DNA of 64,000 bases from Pseudomonas sp. Irchel 3A7 (GCF_900187565.1 NZ_FYED01000004.1:372001-436000), one strand, 5' to 3'; shown: positions 25,146 to 34,155, counted from the stretch's first letter. Translations and numbers: made by a program. The notes: a model not told the origin generated them from the sequence alone.

Positions 25146-26097
25146 GGCGGGTCTCCAGGCGGTAGAAACGTTGGGCATTGCCGGCGAGCACCGCTTCCTG
25201 AACCTCGCGGCCCATGGGCGCAAGCATCGCGGCGACGCCATCGGCGAGGGTGTCGTAGGTGGCGCGCAACCCCGCCACCGGGAAGTTGCTGGCGAACATG
25301 CAGCGCTCGGCGCCGAAGATCTCCAGCGCGGTGAGCACCACGATGCGATTGTCCTCGAAGCGCCACGGCGAATCCTTGAGGCCGAATTCCGAGAGCTTGA
25401 TGTGCACGTTGGGTTGCAAGGCCAGGGCTTCCAGGCCCTTGCGCCAGCGCGCCATGCCTTCGGGGCTGCGGTCCCAGGCGAAACCGGTGTGGTTGAGGGC
25501 AATGCGGATCCGCGGAAACATCGCTGCCACTTGCGCCGCTTCCACCAGGTGCCACGGCGGCACGCGCAGGTCCCACGACAAGTCGTAGCGCTCGAGCAGG
25601 GCAAAGCCTTCGAGCCATTTCGGGTCCTGCAGGGTGCCAGGCGCTCCGGCGATCGAGACGTTTGGCGAGGCCGACGTCACCGGTTTCGAACGGATACCTT
25701 TGACCAGCGGCCGGGCCGCCTGGGCCGCGAGGATCTCGGCGCTGTCTTCGCGATCGAACCAGGCGTGGGCGACGATGGCGTTGGGGAAACCGTAGCGGGC
25801 GTTCACCTGTTCCAGCCAGCGGGTTTCGGCGACCTGCTCATCCCGGGCGCGCTCGGCCTCGACATGCACCGTGCCGATCAAGCGTTGATTTTCGGTCAGC
25901 GCGAGGAAGTGCCCGGGCAGGAAGTCACGGCGCAGGGAATGGTAGTCACCGAGGAAAAAGTCTTCGTGATAGTCGTCTTGCAACCAGGGGTAGCGGCCGT
26001 TGCCGAGGTCCCACAGGTGATGGTGGGCATCGACGATCGGCAGTGCATCCTTGGCCGCGAGGTTGGGCAAGCCGTTGCGTTCATGCAGGGTGATCAT
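25138..26097 (-). CDS. Amidohydrolase-2 family metal-dependent hydrolase (first of tandem pair)
   Basis: A 319-residue TIM-barrel hydrolase paralogous to the next gene and of identical length. Motifs: IVDAHHHLWDLG near residue 20, GIRSKPVTSASPN near 123, IALNHTGFAWDRSPEG near 195 and MFASNFPVAGL near 275. The frame extends upstream to 26277 through the thioesterase gene; ATG 26097 gives the family's normal start and a 10-base gap. Having two such hydrolases side by side suggests two related ring-opening, lactone-opening or decarboxylation steps, or substrate isomers. Confidence 0.85.
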   Translation of the reverse strand: MITLHERNGLPNLAAKDALPIVDAHHHLWDLGNGRYPWLQDDYHEDFFLGDYHSLRRDFLPGHFLALTENQRLIGTVHVEAERARDEQVAETRWLEQVNARYGFPNAIVAHAWFDREDSAEILAAQAARPLVKGIRSKPVTSASPNVSIAGAPGTLQDPKWLEGFALLERYDLSWDLRVPPWHLVEAAQVAAMFPRIRIALNHTGFAWDRSPEGMARWRKGLEALALQPNVHIKLSEFGLKDSPWRFEDNRIVVLTALEIFGAERCMFASNFPVAGLRATYDTLADGVAAMLAPMGREVQEAVLAGNAQRFYRLETRHE

Positions 26098-26107
26098 GTC
26101 GAGGCAC

Positions 26108-26566
26108 TCAACGCGACGCAGTGAGGCGTGCAGGATTGAGCGCGCCATCATCGACTTCGCCGGCTTCGGCTGCGGCCGCCTTGGCCTGTACGCGGCTGCG
26201 CAGTTTGGCGACGTTGACCACCACCCGTGTGTGCGCCGCCGTCGCCACCAGTTCCACGTCATCGCGCACTTCGACATTGAAGGTGACGCTGCGGCCTTCG
26301 ATGCGGGTGACCGTGGCCACGATGCTCACCGACATGCCCAGCAGCGTGGCGCCCACGTGGCGGATATCCACCGCCGCGCCCACGGTATTTTCGCCGTCGT
26401 CGAGGAAGGTCAGCAGGTAGTCCAGGCAAGCCTGCTCGATGTCGTCCACCAGGCGCGGGGTGGCGTAGATGCGCAAGTCCTCGCCAAGAAACGAGATGGT
26501 GCGCGGCGGATCGACGATCAGCCGGCGTTCGGTGGTGGAGCCGGTTTCCAGGGTGGAGAAATTCAT
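26108..26566 (-). CDS. FlK-like acyl-CoA thioesterase
   Basis: A 152-residue hot-dog-fold protein of the fluoroacetyl-CoA thioesterase (FlK)-like family. Family features are TPRLVDDIEQACLDYL, VGAAVDIRHVGATLLG (His of the active site) and FNVEVRDDVELVATAAHTRVVVN. Such enzymes hydrolyse short acyl-CoA esters. The start ATG 26566 has GAGGT five bases ahead; the frame begins at a TTG two codons earlier. In this operon it may release the free acid after the CoA-transferase and crotonase steps or limit build-up of a toxic acyl-CoA. Confidence 0.8.
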   Translation of the reverse strand: MNFSTLETGSTTERRLIVDPPRTISFLGEDLRIYATPRLVDDIEQACLDYLLTFLDDGENTVGAAVDIRHVGATLLGMSVSIVATVTRIEGRSVTFNVEVRDDVELVATAAHTRVVVNVAKLRSRVQAKAAAAEAGEVDDGALNPARLTASR

Positions 26567-26633
26567 AAGCAACCTCGTGTTTGAGTGTCGACGGTCGCGG
26601 CGGCGACCGTCGGCAGGGGTGTCAAAAGGTGAT

Positions 26634-28529
26634 TCAGGACGGCAGGAAACCGATGGAGATCCACGGCACGGCGATCAACACCGCCAGGGCTACGACCAGC
26701 GCACCGAGGTACGGCCAGACCCGGCGCATGGCACCGCTCGGGTCGACCTTGGCGATGGCGCAGGCGGCATAGAACCCCACGCCGAATGGCGGCGCGAACA
26801 GACCCAGGCCCATGGCGAAGATCGCGACCATGGCGTAGTGCACATCGTTGATGCCCATGGTCTTGGCAATCGGGAACAGCAGCGGCCCGAACAACACGAT
26901 GGCCGGAATGCCCTCCAGGAAACTGCCGAGCAGGATGAAGGCCACGGCGGAGATGATCAGGAAACCCCAGGCGCCACCGGGTACGGTCGACATTACCTGC
27001 GCCAGCTGGTGGGAGAAGCCCGACTGCGTCAAGGCCCAGGCCATGGCGGTGGCGCTGCCGATGATGATCAGGATCGCGCCGGACAGCGACGCAGTGCTGA
27101 CCAGGATCGGGTACAGGCGCTTCCACTCGAAGCAGCGGTAGCACAGCAAACCGACGATAAAGGTGTAGGCGACGCCGATGGCGGCCACTTCGGTGGCAGT
27201 CGCGACGCCCTCGACCACTGCGGTGCGGATCACGAAGGGCAGGGCCAGGGCCGGTATCGCCAGCAGTAGCGAATGACCGATTTCCTTGCCCGAGGCGCGT
27301 TTGCCGGTAGAAGCCTCGCCTTTGCGGTTTTTCCACCAGATCACCACCGCCATGGCAATCGCACCCACCACCGCCGGCATGAAACCGCCGGTGAACAGCG
27401 CGGAAATCGACACACCGGTGACCGAACCGATGGTGATCAGCACCAGGCTCGGCGGGATGGTTTCCGACATCGCACCGGAGGCATTGAGCATCGCCACCAG
27501 CTCGTTTTCATCTTCGCCGCGTTTCTTCATTTCCGGGAACAGCGCCGGGGCGATGGCTGCCATGTCGGCCGCTTTCGAGCCGGAAATCCCCGAGATCAGG
27601 TAGATAGCACCGATCAGCACATAGGACAGCCCGCCGCGCACATGGCCAATCAACGAGCACAGGAAGCGGATCATCGCCCGCGCCATGCCCATGGCTTCGA
27701 TCAGTGCGCCGAGGAACACGAACAACGGAATCGCCAACAGGATCAGGCTGGCCATGCCTTCGTCCATGCGGCCGACCACCAGGGTCAGCGGCGTGCTGGT
27801 CATGGTCGACAGATACGCCACGGTGGCCAGGCCGAACGCAACCATGATCGGTACGCCGATGACGATCATGCCCATCACGCCGATCATGAAGAACACGATC
27901 AGGTTCCAGTTGCCCATCAGCAGCAGGGTGCCTTCACCGGCCCAGAGCAGCGCCGCCAGCGAGCCGAGCATCGCCACCGACACGGTGAAGTCGATCAGCC
28001 GTGCGCTGGTCAACAGCCGTGCGACGCAGGTCAACAGCATCAGGCTCAGGCCGACGGCGATGGCCGACACGCGAAACGCGTTGGGAATTTCCAGGGCGGC
28101 GGTGGTGATGATCCATTCATCACTGACGAACTCCCAGGCCGGCGAGAACAGCATCACGATAAAGGTGATGACGATCACCGCGCCGAAGGTGTCGACGAAG
28201 GCGCGTTTTTCCGCCGGCAGGCGGGTGATGAACGAGGTCAGGCGCATGTGCTCGCCGCGCCGCATCGCCACCACCGAACCGAGCATCGCCAGCCACAGGA
28301 ACAGCAGCGAGGCCATTTCGTCGCCCCAGACAATCGGCTGGTTGAGCACGTAGCGGGAGAACACGTTGCAGAACAGCAAGGTGACTTCGAGGATCACCAG
28401 CAGCGCGGCGCTGCCCTCGGTCGCCCAGCGCAGGGCGGTGTCGAGGGAGCGGCCAAGGCGCAGTGCGGTGTGGCGTGGGCTGAGTCGTTCAGCAGGAGAA
28501 ACGTCCGTCATAGGTATCTCGTTTTTCAT
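26634..28529 (-). CDS. TRAP transporter fused membrane subunit (DctQ-DctM)
   Basis: A 631-residue inner-membrane protein joining the small and large TRAP permeases. Residues about 1-190 are DctQ-like (four membrane segments, with LFCNVFSRYVLNQPIVWGDEMASLLFLWLAMLG); residues about 195-630 are DctM-like (GVPIMVAFGLATVAYL, LILLAIPLFVFLGALIEAMGMARAMIRF, GSKAADMAAIAPALFPEMKKRG, and a terminal IAVPWISIGFLPS). It imports an organic acid using a sodium or proton gradient. The matching DctP gene lies 15 bases upstream. Start ATG 28529 has GGAGAC in front; MTDV six codons on is an alternative. Confidence 0.92.
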   Translation of the reverse strand: MKNEIPMTDVSPAERLSPRHTALRLGRSLDTALRWATEGSAALLVILEVTLLFCNVFSRYVLNQPIVWGDEMASLLFLWLAMLGSVVAMRRGEHMRLTSFITRLPAEKRAFVDTFGAVIVITFIVMLFSPAWEFVSDEWIITTAALEIPNAFRVSAIAVGLSLMLLTCVARLLTSARLIDFTVSVAMLGSLAALLWAGEGTLLLMGNWNLIVFFMIGVMGMIVIGVPIMVAFGLATVAYLSTMTSTPLTLVVGRMDEGMASLILLAIPLFVFLGALIEAMGMARAMIRFLCSLIGHVRGGLSYVLIGAIYLISGISGSKAADMAAIAPALFPEMKKRGEDENELVAMLNASGAMSETIPPSLVLITIGSVTGVSISALFTGGFMPAVVGAIAMAVVIWWKNRKGEASTGKRASGKEIGHSLLLAIPALALPFVIRTAVVEGVATATEVAAIGVAYTFIVGLLCYRCFEWKRLYPILVSTASLSGAILIIIGSATAMAWALTQSGFSHQLAQVMSTVPGGAWGFLIISAVAFILLGSFLEGIPAIVLFGPLLFPIAKTMGINDVHYAMVAIFAMGLGLFAPPFGVGFYAACAIAKVDPSGAMRRVWPYLGALVVALAVLIAVPWISIGFLPS

Positions 28530-28544
28530 GACTGTGTCTCCGAC

Positions 28545-29591
28545 TCAGGACAATTGACCCGCGTATTGTTCAAGCAGGTTCCAGGCTTCATCGCCGTATT
28601 TCTGTTTCCACTGGGTGTAGAAACCTTTCTTCTGCAGGTCGGCGCGGAACAGTGAGCGGTCGACCTTGTTGAAGGTGATGCCCTGGGCGGTCAGCGACGG
28701 TTCCAGGCTGGCGTTGAGGTCGATCACTTGTTGACGTTGAACCAGAGCGGCGGCGTTGATCTGCCGGGAGACGATTTCCTGCACGTCCTTGGGCAGTTTC
28801 GGGAAGGTCTTGCCCGAGCCGAGGATCCAGAAACCGCCCCAGATGTGGTCGGTCAGCGAGCAATATTTCTGCACTTCATAGAAACGTGCCGACTCGACCA
28901 CCACCAGCGGGTTTTCCTGGCCGTCGACGACTTTGGTCTGCAACGCCGAGTAGGTTTCGTTGATGCTGATGCCGGTGGGGGCGGCACCGAGGGCGCTGAA
29001 CATGGAGGTCCACAATGGGCTGACCAGTACACGTAACTTGAAGCCGGCGAGGTCTTGAGGGGTGTTGATCGGGCGGGTCGAACTGGTGATCTGGCGGAAG
29101 CCGTTGTTCCAGACTTTCTCCATCGGGACCAGCCCGACCTTGGTGGTCTGGGCGCGCACGTAGTCGCCCAGTTTGCCGTCCAGCGCGGCCCAGACAGTTT
29201 CATAGTCCTTGAAGGCGAACGGCATGCTCTCGATGGACATCGCCGGCACCAGGGTGGAGAGAATCGCACCGGGCAGGGGAATGAAATCCACCGCACCGGC
29301 GCGTACCTGGGACAGCATGTCGGTGTCGCCGCCCATGGAGGCGTTGGCATACACCTGCAGGTCCACGGCGCCGTTGGTTTCGGCCTTGATCGCTTCGGAC
29401 GCGGCCTTCATCTGTTTGTTCAGCGGATGGGTGTCGGGCAGGCTGCTGCTGTAGCGCAACACGATGGGTTTGGTCGCGGCAAACACGCCGCTGGTGGGTA
29501 GCAGGCTGGCGGCGAATGCACCGCCAACGGTGACGCCGGCACCGACCAGGAAAGATCGGCGGCTGACGGCTTCGGTCAAGATACGGCTCAT
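28545..29591 (-). CDS. TRAP transporter substrate-binding protein (DctP), Tat-exported
   Basis: A 348-residue periplasmic binding protein. The N terminus has a twin-arginine motif, S10-R-R-S-F-L-V, followed by a hydrophobic stretch and cleavage near GVFA (about 39), so it is likely exported folded by the Tat route, which is unusual but known for TRAP binding proteins. The DctP fold follows: RYSSSLPDTHPLNKQMKAASEAI, MGGDTDMLSQVRAGAVDFIPLPG, the ligand-carboxylate-binding Arg region FRQITSSTRPINTPQDLAGFKLRV, and YSALQTKVVDGQENPL. AAGGTGA precedes ATG 29591; the frame upstream to 29672 enters an REP pair. Confidence 0.92.
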   Translation of the reverse strand: MSRILTEAVSRRSFLVGAGVTVGGAFAASLLPTSGVFAATKPIVLRYSSSLPDTHPLNKQMKAASEAIKAETNGAVDLQVYANASMGGDTDMLSQVRAGAVDFIPLPGAILSTLVPAMSIESMPFAFKDYETVWAALDGKLGDYVRAQTTKVGLVPMEKVWNNGFRQITSSTRPINTPQDLAGFKLRVLVSPLWTSMFSALGAAPTGISINETYSALQTKVVDGQENPLVVVESARFYEVQKYCSLTDHIWGGFWILGSGKTFPKLPKDVQEIVSRQINAAALVQRQQVIDLNASLEPSLTAQGITFNKVDRSLFRADLQKKGFYTQWKQKYGDEAWNLLEQYAGQLS

Positions 29592-29628
29592 GTTGTTCAC
29601 CTTTTGTTTTTGTTCTTGTTGTTCTTTT

Positions 29629-29720
29629 TGTGGGAGGGCGCCTGCTCGCGAAGGGGCCGGGTCAGTCAACATTTATGCTGAATGACACACCGCATTCGCG
29701 AGCAGGCTCGCTCCCACAGG
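29629..29720. repeat. REP inverted pair (REPIN)
   Basis: Inverted REP cores, the left one slightly degenerate (GGAGGGCGCCTGCTCGCGA), between the CoA-transferase stop and the DctP start inside the minus-strand block. Confidence 0.9.
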
Positions 29721-29735
29721 TATCGATTCGGCGGT

Positions 29736-30944
29736 TCAGGAGGCCAGCGCCAGCACCGCCTTGCTGCGAATCAGGTCATCGATTTCGTCTTCGGCATAAC
29801 CGCTTTCCTTGAGCACCTCGCGGGTGTGCTCGCCGAGCAACGGTGCCGGGCGGCTGGTGTGTGGCGGAGCGTTGTCCATGTCGGAAAAGTGAATCGGCAG
29901 GCCCATGCCGCGCACGCGGCCTTCGGTCGGGTGTTCGGTTTCCACCACCATGCCCCGTGCCCGGGTTTGCGGGTGGGCGAGGGCGGCGGCGATGTCCAGG
30001 ACCGGTCCGGCGGGCAGGCCGAGGCTGTCGAACAGCACCATCCACTCATCGGTGGTGCGGGCCACCAGCACTTCGTTGAGGATTTCCACCAGTGCCAGAC
30101 GGTGCTGCATGCGCAGGGCGTTGCTGGCGAAACGTGGGTCGGCCTTGAGTTGCGGAACGGCCAGGGCTTCGACCAGGCGTTCGTAGTTGGCCTGGTTGGC
30201 GGCGCCGATGTTGATCCAGCCGTCGGCGGTGCGGAACACTTGGTACGGTGCGCTGGTGGAGTTGGCCGAGCCCATTTTCGGCAGGATGGTGCCATCGGCG
30301 AAGTAGGCCGCCGCCGGCCAGAACATCTGTTGCAGGCCGGCCTCGAACAGCGAGGTGTCGACCATTTGCCCCAGCCCGGTTCTTTGTTTGGCGGCGTAAG
30401 CGGCGCAGATACCGAGCGCGGCGAGGATGCCGGAGTTGATGTCGGCCACCGGCGAACCGGCCTTGACCGGCTCACGCCCGGCTTCACCGGTCATGCTCAT
30501 CATGCCGCTCATGCCTTGGGCGATCAGGTCGAAACCGCCCTTGTCGCCGAACGGGCCGCTGCGGCCGTAACCGGAGATCGCGCAGTAGATCAGCCCCGGG
30601 TTCAGGGTTTTCAGCGTGTCGTAGCCCAGGCCGAATTTCTCCATGGTGCCGGCGCGGTAGTTTTCCGTGACCACGTCGGCGTCCATCAGCAGGCGACGCA
30701 GCACGTCGCGGCCGCCGTCGGTCTTGAGGTTCAGGCCGATGCCGCGCTTGTTGCGGTTGACCACCATGAACGAGGCGGACTCGCCGCTGGCCATGATCGG
30801 CGAGAAGCGCCGGGAGTCATCGCCGTCGGGCACTTTCTCGACCTTGACCACGTCGGCACCCATGTCGGCCAGCATCATGCCGCACACCGGCCCGGACATG
30901 ATGTGAGCCAGTTCTACCACGCGCATTCCTGTCAGCGGTCCCAT
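29736..30944 (-). CDS. CaiB/BaiF family (class III) CoA-transferase
   Basis: A 402-residue CoA-transferase that activates an organic acid by taking CoA from an acyl-CoA donor. The N-terminal MRVVELAHIMSGPVCGMMLADMGADVVKVE and the active-site Asp in GGFDLIAQGMSGMMSMTGE are clear, as are the C-terminal VRGMGLPIHFSDM and PLLGEHTREVL. ATG 30944 is one base after the stop of the crotonase gene, so the two are translationally coupled; the frame upstream is part of that gene. It probably makes the CoA ester used by the crotonase. Confidence 0.9.
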   Translation of the reverse strand: MGPLTGMRVVELAHIMSGPVCGMMLADMGADVVKVEKVPDGDDSRRFSPIMASGESASFMVVNRNKRGIGLNLKTDGGRDVLRRLLMDADVVTENYRAGTMEKFGLGYDTLKTLNPGLIYCAISGYGRSGPFGDKGGFDLIAQGMSGMMSMTGEAGREPVKAGSPVADINSGILAALGICAAYAAKQRTGLGQMVDTSLFEAGLQQMFWPAAAYFADGTILPKMGSANSTSAPYQVFRTADGWINIGAANQANYERLVEALAVPQLKADPRFASNALRMQHRLALVEILNEVLVARTTDEWMVLFDSLGLPAGPVLDIAAALAHPQTRARGMVVETEHPTEGRVRGMGLPIHFSDMDNAPPHTSRPAPLLGEHTREVLKESGYAEDEIDDLIRSKAVLALAS

Positions 30945-30945
30945 G

Positions 30946-31725
30946 TCATTTACCCTCGAATTGTGGTTTGGCTTTGGCGATGAACGCCTTGAGACCGATC
31001 TGAAAATCGTCGGTGACGTAGCAGAAGTAGCTGTGGTCGATCTGCGCCGCACTGGGCGCCTGGCCGGCTTCGAGCTGGCGTGCGGCCTGGCGGTGCCAGC
31101 GGGCGACCAGAGGCGCGCCGTTGGCGATGCGCCGGGCGGTGGCGAGGGTTTCGCTCTCGACTTCGGCGTCGGCGACGACCCGGGTCACGAGGTTTTTCAC
31201 GTAGGCGTCCTGGGCATCGAGGATGCGACCTTCGAGGAGGATTTCCAGGGTGGTGGAACGCCCGGCCAGCGCCACCAGCCCGGCCATTTCGTCATAGGAC
31301 ATGACCAGGCCGAGCTTGCCGACCGGCGCGCCGAAGCGGCTGGACGTGCTGCAGATGCGCAAGTCGCACAGCGCCGCGATCTCCAGGCCGCCGCCGACGC
31401 ACACGCCGTGGATCATCGCGATCACCGGGTGCCGGCAGTCGGCAACCGCGCGCATCGCCGCCGAGGTGACTTCGGCATACACGCGGGCTTGGGAAGGATT
31501 GGCGCGTACGTTTGGAAACTCACCAACGTCGGCACCGGCGGCAAAGGCCTGTTCGCCTTCGCCGCGCAACACCACGCAGCGCACACTCGGGTCGGCGGAC
31601 AGTGTGCTCATGACGTCCCCAAGGTCCTGCCACATGGACAGGTTGAGGGCGTTCATTTTTCCCGGGTTGCTGAGGGTGACGATGGCAAGGTTGTCTTGCC
31701 GTTCGAAAAGGACAGTGGGCTTCAT
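30946..31725 (-). CDS. Enoyl-CoA hydratase/isomerase-like (crotonase) protein with altered active site
   Basis: A 259-residue crotonase-fold protein. The CoA-binding and oxyanion parts are intact: SNPGKMNALNLSMW, AFAAGADVGEF and HGVCVGGGLEIAALCDLRI, which keeps the first catalytic Glu (GGGLE). At the usual place of the second Glu (FGxPExxLG) it reads FGAPVGKLGL, with Val. Classic hydratases need both acids, so this enzyme may instead be an isomerase, decarboxylase, hydrolase or C-C lyase. It is coupled to the CoA-transferase gene one base downstream. Confidence 0.85.
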   Translation of the reverse strand: MKPTVLFERQDNLAIVTLSNPGKMNALNLSMWQDLGDVMSTLSADPSVRCVVLRGEGEQAFAAGADVGEFPNVRANPSQARVYAEVTSAAMRAVADCRHPVIAMIHGVCVGGGLEIAALCDLRICSTSSRFGAPVGKLGLVMSYDEMAGLVALAGRSTTLEILLEGRILDAQDAYVKNLVTRVVADAEVESETLATARRIANGAPLVARWHRQAARQLEAGQAPSAAQIDHSYFCYVTDDFQIGLKAFIAKAKPQFEGK

Positions 31726-31832
31726 GGTTGTTCTGCCATCGCTGCTTCACGTTTCACGAGAACGTAAGCGTGATTGCGGCGATGGGTTGGCCTCCTGAAT
31801 TTTTATTGTTGGAAAGCAGGGTGCGGCGGTGC

Positions 31833-32972
31833 TTACAGCGATTGCCGGAGCATCGTCAGGTAGTCCGCGCTGGATGCCTCGCGCGGGTTGGTCTTGTGGC
31901 TGTGATCGTGCAGCGCGCCCTCGATGATGTGCTCGAACAGGCTTTCGTCGACGCCGATTTCGCTCAGGCGGGTCGGCAGGCCCAGGCGCCGGGTCATGGC
32001 CTCGATGGCCGAGCCGATGTTGGCGTCCGCTGCCAGACCCATGGCATGGCGCAGGCGTTCGAGCTTTTGCTCGTTGCGCACGGTGGGGGAGTCAGCGTTG
32101 AAGTGCACCACCGCCGGCAGGAATATCGCGTTCAAGGTGCCGTGGTGCAGTTTCGGATTGATGCCACCCAAGGCATGGGACAGGCTGTGCACGCAGCCCA
32201 GGCCTTTTTGGAACGCCAGTGCGCCCTGCATCGACGCACTCATCATGTTCAACCGCGCCTGGCGATCACCGGGCTCGGCGGTGGCGCGCTCGATGTGGCC
32301 CCAAGCGCGCCACAGACCGTCGAGGGCGATGCCGTCCGCGGCCGGGTTGAAGGCCGGCGCCATGAAGGTCTCGATGCAATGGGCGATAGCGTCCATGCCG
32401 GTGGCGGCCGTGAGCATCGGGGGAAGGCCGAGGGTCAGTTCGGGATCGCAGATGGCCACGCGGGGTACGACATAGGGGGAGATCACGCCGACCTTGCGAC
32501 CGTCGTCGAGAATCAGAATGGCCCCTCGGCCGACTTCGCTGCCGGTACCGGCGGTGGTCGGGATCGCGATCAACGGCGCGGTGGCCGAGGTGATGCGTTC
32601 CAGTCCGCCCTCGATCACCGCAAAGCTTTGCAGCGGGCCGTCATGGGTGGCACACACCGCCACACCCTTGGCCAGGTCGATGGAGGAACCACCGCCAACC
32701 GCGATGATGCCGTCGCACTCGCCCTGGCGGTATTGCGCGACCGCTTCACGCACGGCGTGTTCGTTCGGGTTGGGTGGGGTCGCGTCGAAGATCGTGTAAG
32801 GGCGGTCGGCACCGAGAGCGGCGATGACCTTGTCGACGATGCCGGCATTGCGCACGCCCGGATCGGTGACAATCAGTGCACGGGTAATGCCGGCACGCTC
32901 GGCTTCGGCGGCCAGGTGCGCCAGGCTGTCGTAGCCGAACTGGATTTTGGTGACGTAATTGATGAGGGACAT
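31833..32972 (-). CDS. Iron-containing (group III) alcohol dehydrogenase
   Basis: A 379-residue Fe-type ADH / maleylacetate-reductase-fold enzyme. The nucleotide motif GGGSSIDLAKG, the signature IPTTAGTGSEVGRGA, and the metal ligands in TGMDAIAHCIE (Asp, His) and SLSHALGG...LHHGTLNA (two His) are all visible. It would reduce an aldehyde or oxidise a hydroxy acid using NAD(P). It is the first gene of the minus-strand block and divergent from a LysR gene. A 107-base gap separates it from the crotonase. Confidence 0.92.
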   Translation of the reverse strand: MSLINYVTKIQFGYDSLAHLAAEAERAGITRALIVTDPGVRNAGIVDKVIAALGADRPYTIFDATPPNPNEHAVREAVAQYRQGECDGIIAVGGGSSIDLAKGVAVCATHDGPLQSFAVIEGGLERITSATAPLIAIPTTAGTGSEVGRGAILILDDGRKVGVISPYVVPRVAICDPELTLGLPPMLTAATGMDAIAHCIETFMAPAFNPAADGIALDGLWRAWGHIERATAEPGDRQARLNMMSASMQGALAFQKGLGCVHSLSHALGGINPKLHHGTLNAIFLPAVVHFNADSPTVRNEQKLERLRHAMGLAADANIGSAIEAMTRRLGLPTRLSEIGVDESLFEHIIEGALHDHSHKTNPREASSADYLTMLRQSL

Positions 32973-33127
32973 GATTCACCACAAGTTATACAGGATTGTT
33001 ATTGTCGCAATCGGTTCGCGGCGCCAGCGCCGTGGCGCTATGGTCAAACCCATTGCATTGCCTGACTGTGGAGTGGACTATAGGGCCGTCGTGGTGACCC
33101 CGATACTGACAACTTTCGATACCTCTA

Positions 33128-33140
33128 TAACTTTTAGTTA
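33128..33140. promoter_or_regulatory. Short palindrome in the ADH/LysR divergent region
   Basis: TAACT-TTT-AGTTA, a perfect inverted repeat ending seven bases before the LysR ATG, suitable as an autoregulatory site but short. Confidence 0.35.
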
Positions 33141-33146
33141 ACCCTG

Positions 33147-34070
33147 ATGACGCCCTCACTCAACTCGATCATGTCCCGTTTGCACATCAAGCAATTGCGC
33201 TTGTTGATAGCCCTTGATGAGCACGGATCCTTGCTGGGCGCGGCCAAGCAGGTGGCCCTGACCCAGCCCGGCGCGAGCAAGGCGCTGCAGGAAATCGAAA
33301 CCACCTTCGGCACTTCGCTGTTCACCCGCACTAACCGCGGGCTTGAGCCAAACGATGCCGGGCGCTCGGTGATTCGTTACGCGCGGTTGATCCAGACCGA
33401 TCTTGCGCACCTGCGCGAAGAGATCATCGGCATCATGAGCGGCGAGGGCGGGCGGGTGTCGGTGGGCACCATCATGGGCGCCGTGCCGCTGCTGACCACG
33501 GCGATCAGCCGGGTGATCGCCGACAACCCGAAAATGTCCGTGGAGATCGTCGAAGACACCAGCGCCGCACTGCTGGGCCAGCTCGATGCCGGACGACTGG
33601 ACCTGGCGATCTGTCGCACCACCATCAGCACCACACCCTATCTGTATGAGAGCGCGACTTTCGTCGAGGAAACCCTGGCGGTGATCGCCAGCACCCAGCA
33701 TCCATTCGCCTATGCCAGGAGGCTGACCTTGAAGGATCTGGTGGATTATCGCTGGGTGGTCTACCGCGCCAACATGCCCATGCGCCTGCTGCTGGAACGG
33801 GAATTCCACGAAGCCAACCTGCGCTTTCCGGTGCACTTGCTGGAAACCACGTCGGCCTTTGCCACGCTGTCGTTGTTGCAGGAGAACCCGACGCTGGTGG
33901 CGCTGGTCTCCACCGACGTGGCGAATTTCTGTTCCGGCAACGGCTTCACCACCACGCTGCCGCTGGCCATTACCTCGCGCAGCGAGCCGTATGAGCTGGT
34001 TTCGCGCAAAGGCGTACCGGATTCACCGGCGGCCAGGCTGCTGCGCCAGGCGTTGTTGAACCCAACCTGA
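33147..34070 (+). CDS. LysR-family transcriptional regulator
   Basis: A 307-residue LysR regulator, divergent from the iron-ADH gene 174 bases away and therefore the probable activator of the catabolic block. The winged helix (about 9-70) reads LHIKQLRLLIALDEHGSLLGAAKQVALTQPGASKALQEIE; the effector domain (about 100-300) has VSVGTIMGAVPLLTTAISRV and DLAICRTTIS. It resembles the GbpR/PcaQ-like branch with an added N-terminal MTPSLNSI. No good ribosome binding site is seen for ATG 33147 or for the internal ATG 33171, so the start is uncertain. Confidence 0.9.
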   Translation: MTPSLNSIMSRLHIKQLRLLIALDEHGSLLGAAKQVALTQPGASKALQEIETTFGTSLFTRTNRGLEPNDAGRSVIRYARLIQTDLAHLREEIIGIMSGEGGRVSVGTIMGAVPLLTTAISRVIADNPKMSVEIVEDTSAALLGQLDAGRLDLAICRTTISTTPYLYESATFVEETLAVIASTQHPFAYARRLTLKDLVDYRWVVYRANMPMRLLLEREFHEANLRFPVHLLETTSAFATLSLLQENPTLVALVSTDVANFCSGNGFTTTLPLAITSRSEPYELVSRKGVPDSPAARLLRQALLNPT

Positions 34071-34089
34071 TCCGCTGCTTTTTGCTTCT

Positions 34090-34107
34090 GCTGAGCCTTT
34101 GCTCAGC
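34090..34107. promoter_or_regulatory. Hairpin/palindrome upstream of the oxygenase-like gene
   Basis: GCTGAGC-cttt-GCTCAGC, a perfect 7-bp inverted repeat with no T run, 49 bases before the next start codon. Could be an operator or a weak transcription-end structure for the LysR gene. Confidence 0.35.
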
Positions 34108-34155
34108 GAGAGTGCGGCGCTAGAGTCAGACGCGCATTCCAGGGGACTTCAGGCC

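Noticed and set aside
27273..28655. 460-codon plus-strand frame opposite the TRAP permease
   Set aside because: Antisense shadow of a membrane protein gene, H/R/Q-rich, no homology recognised.
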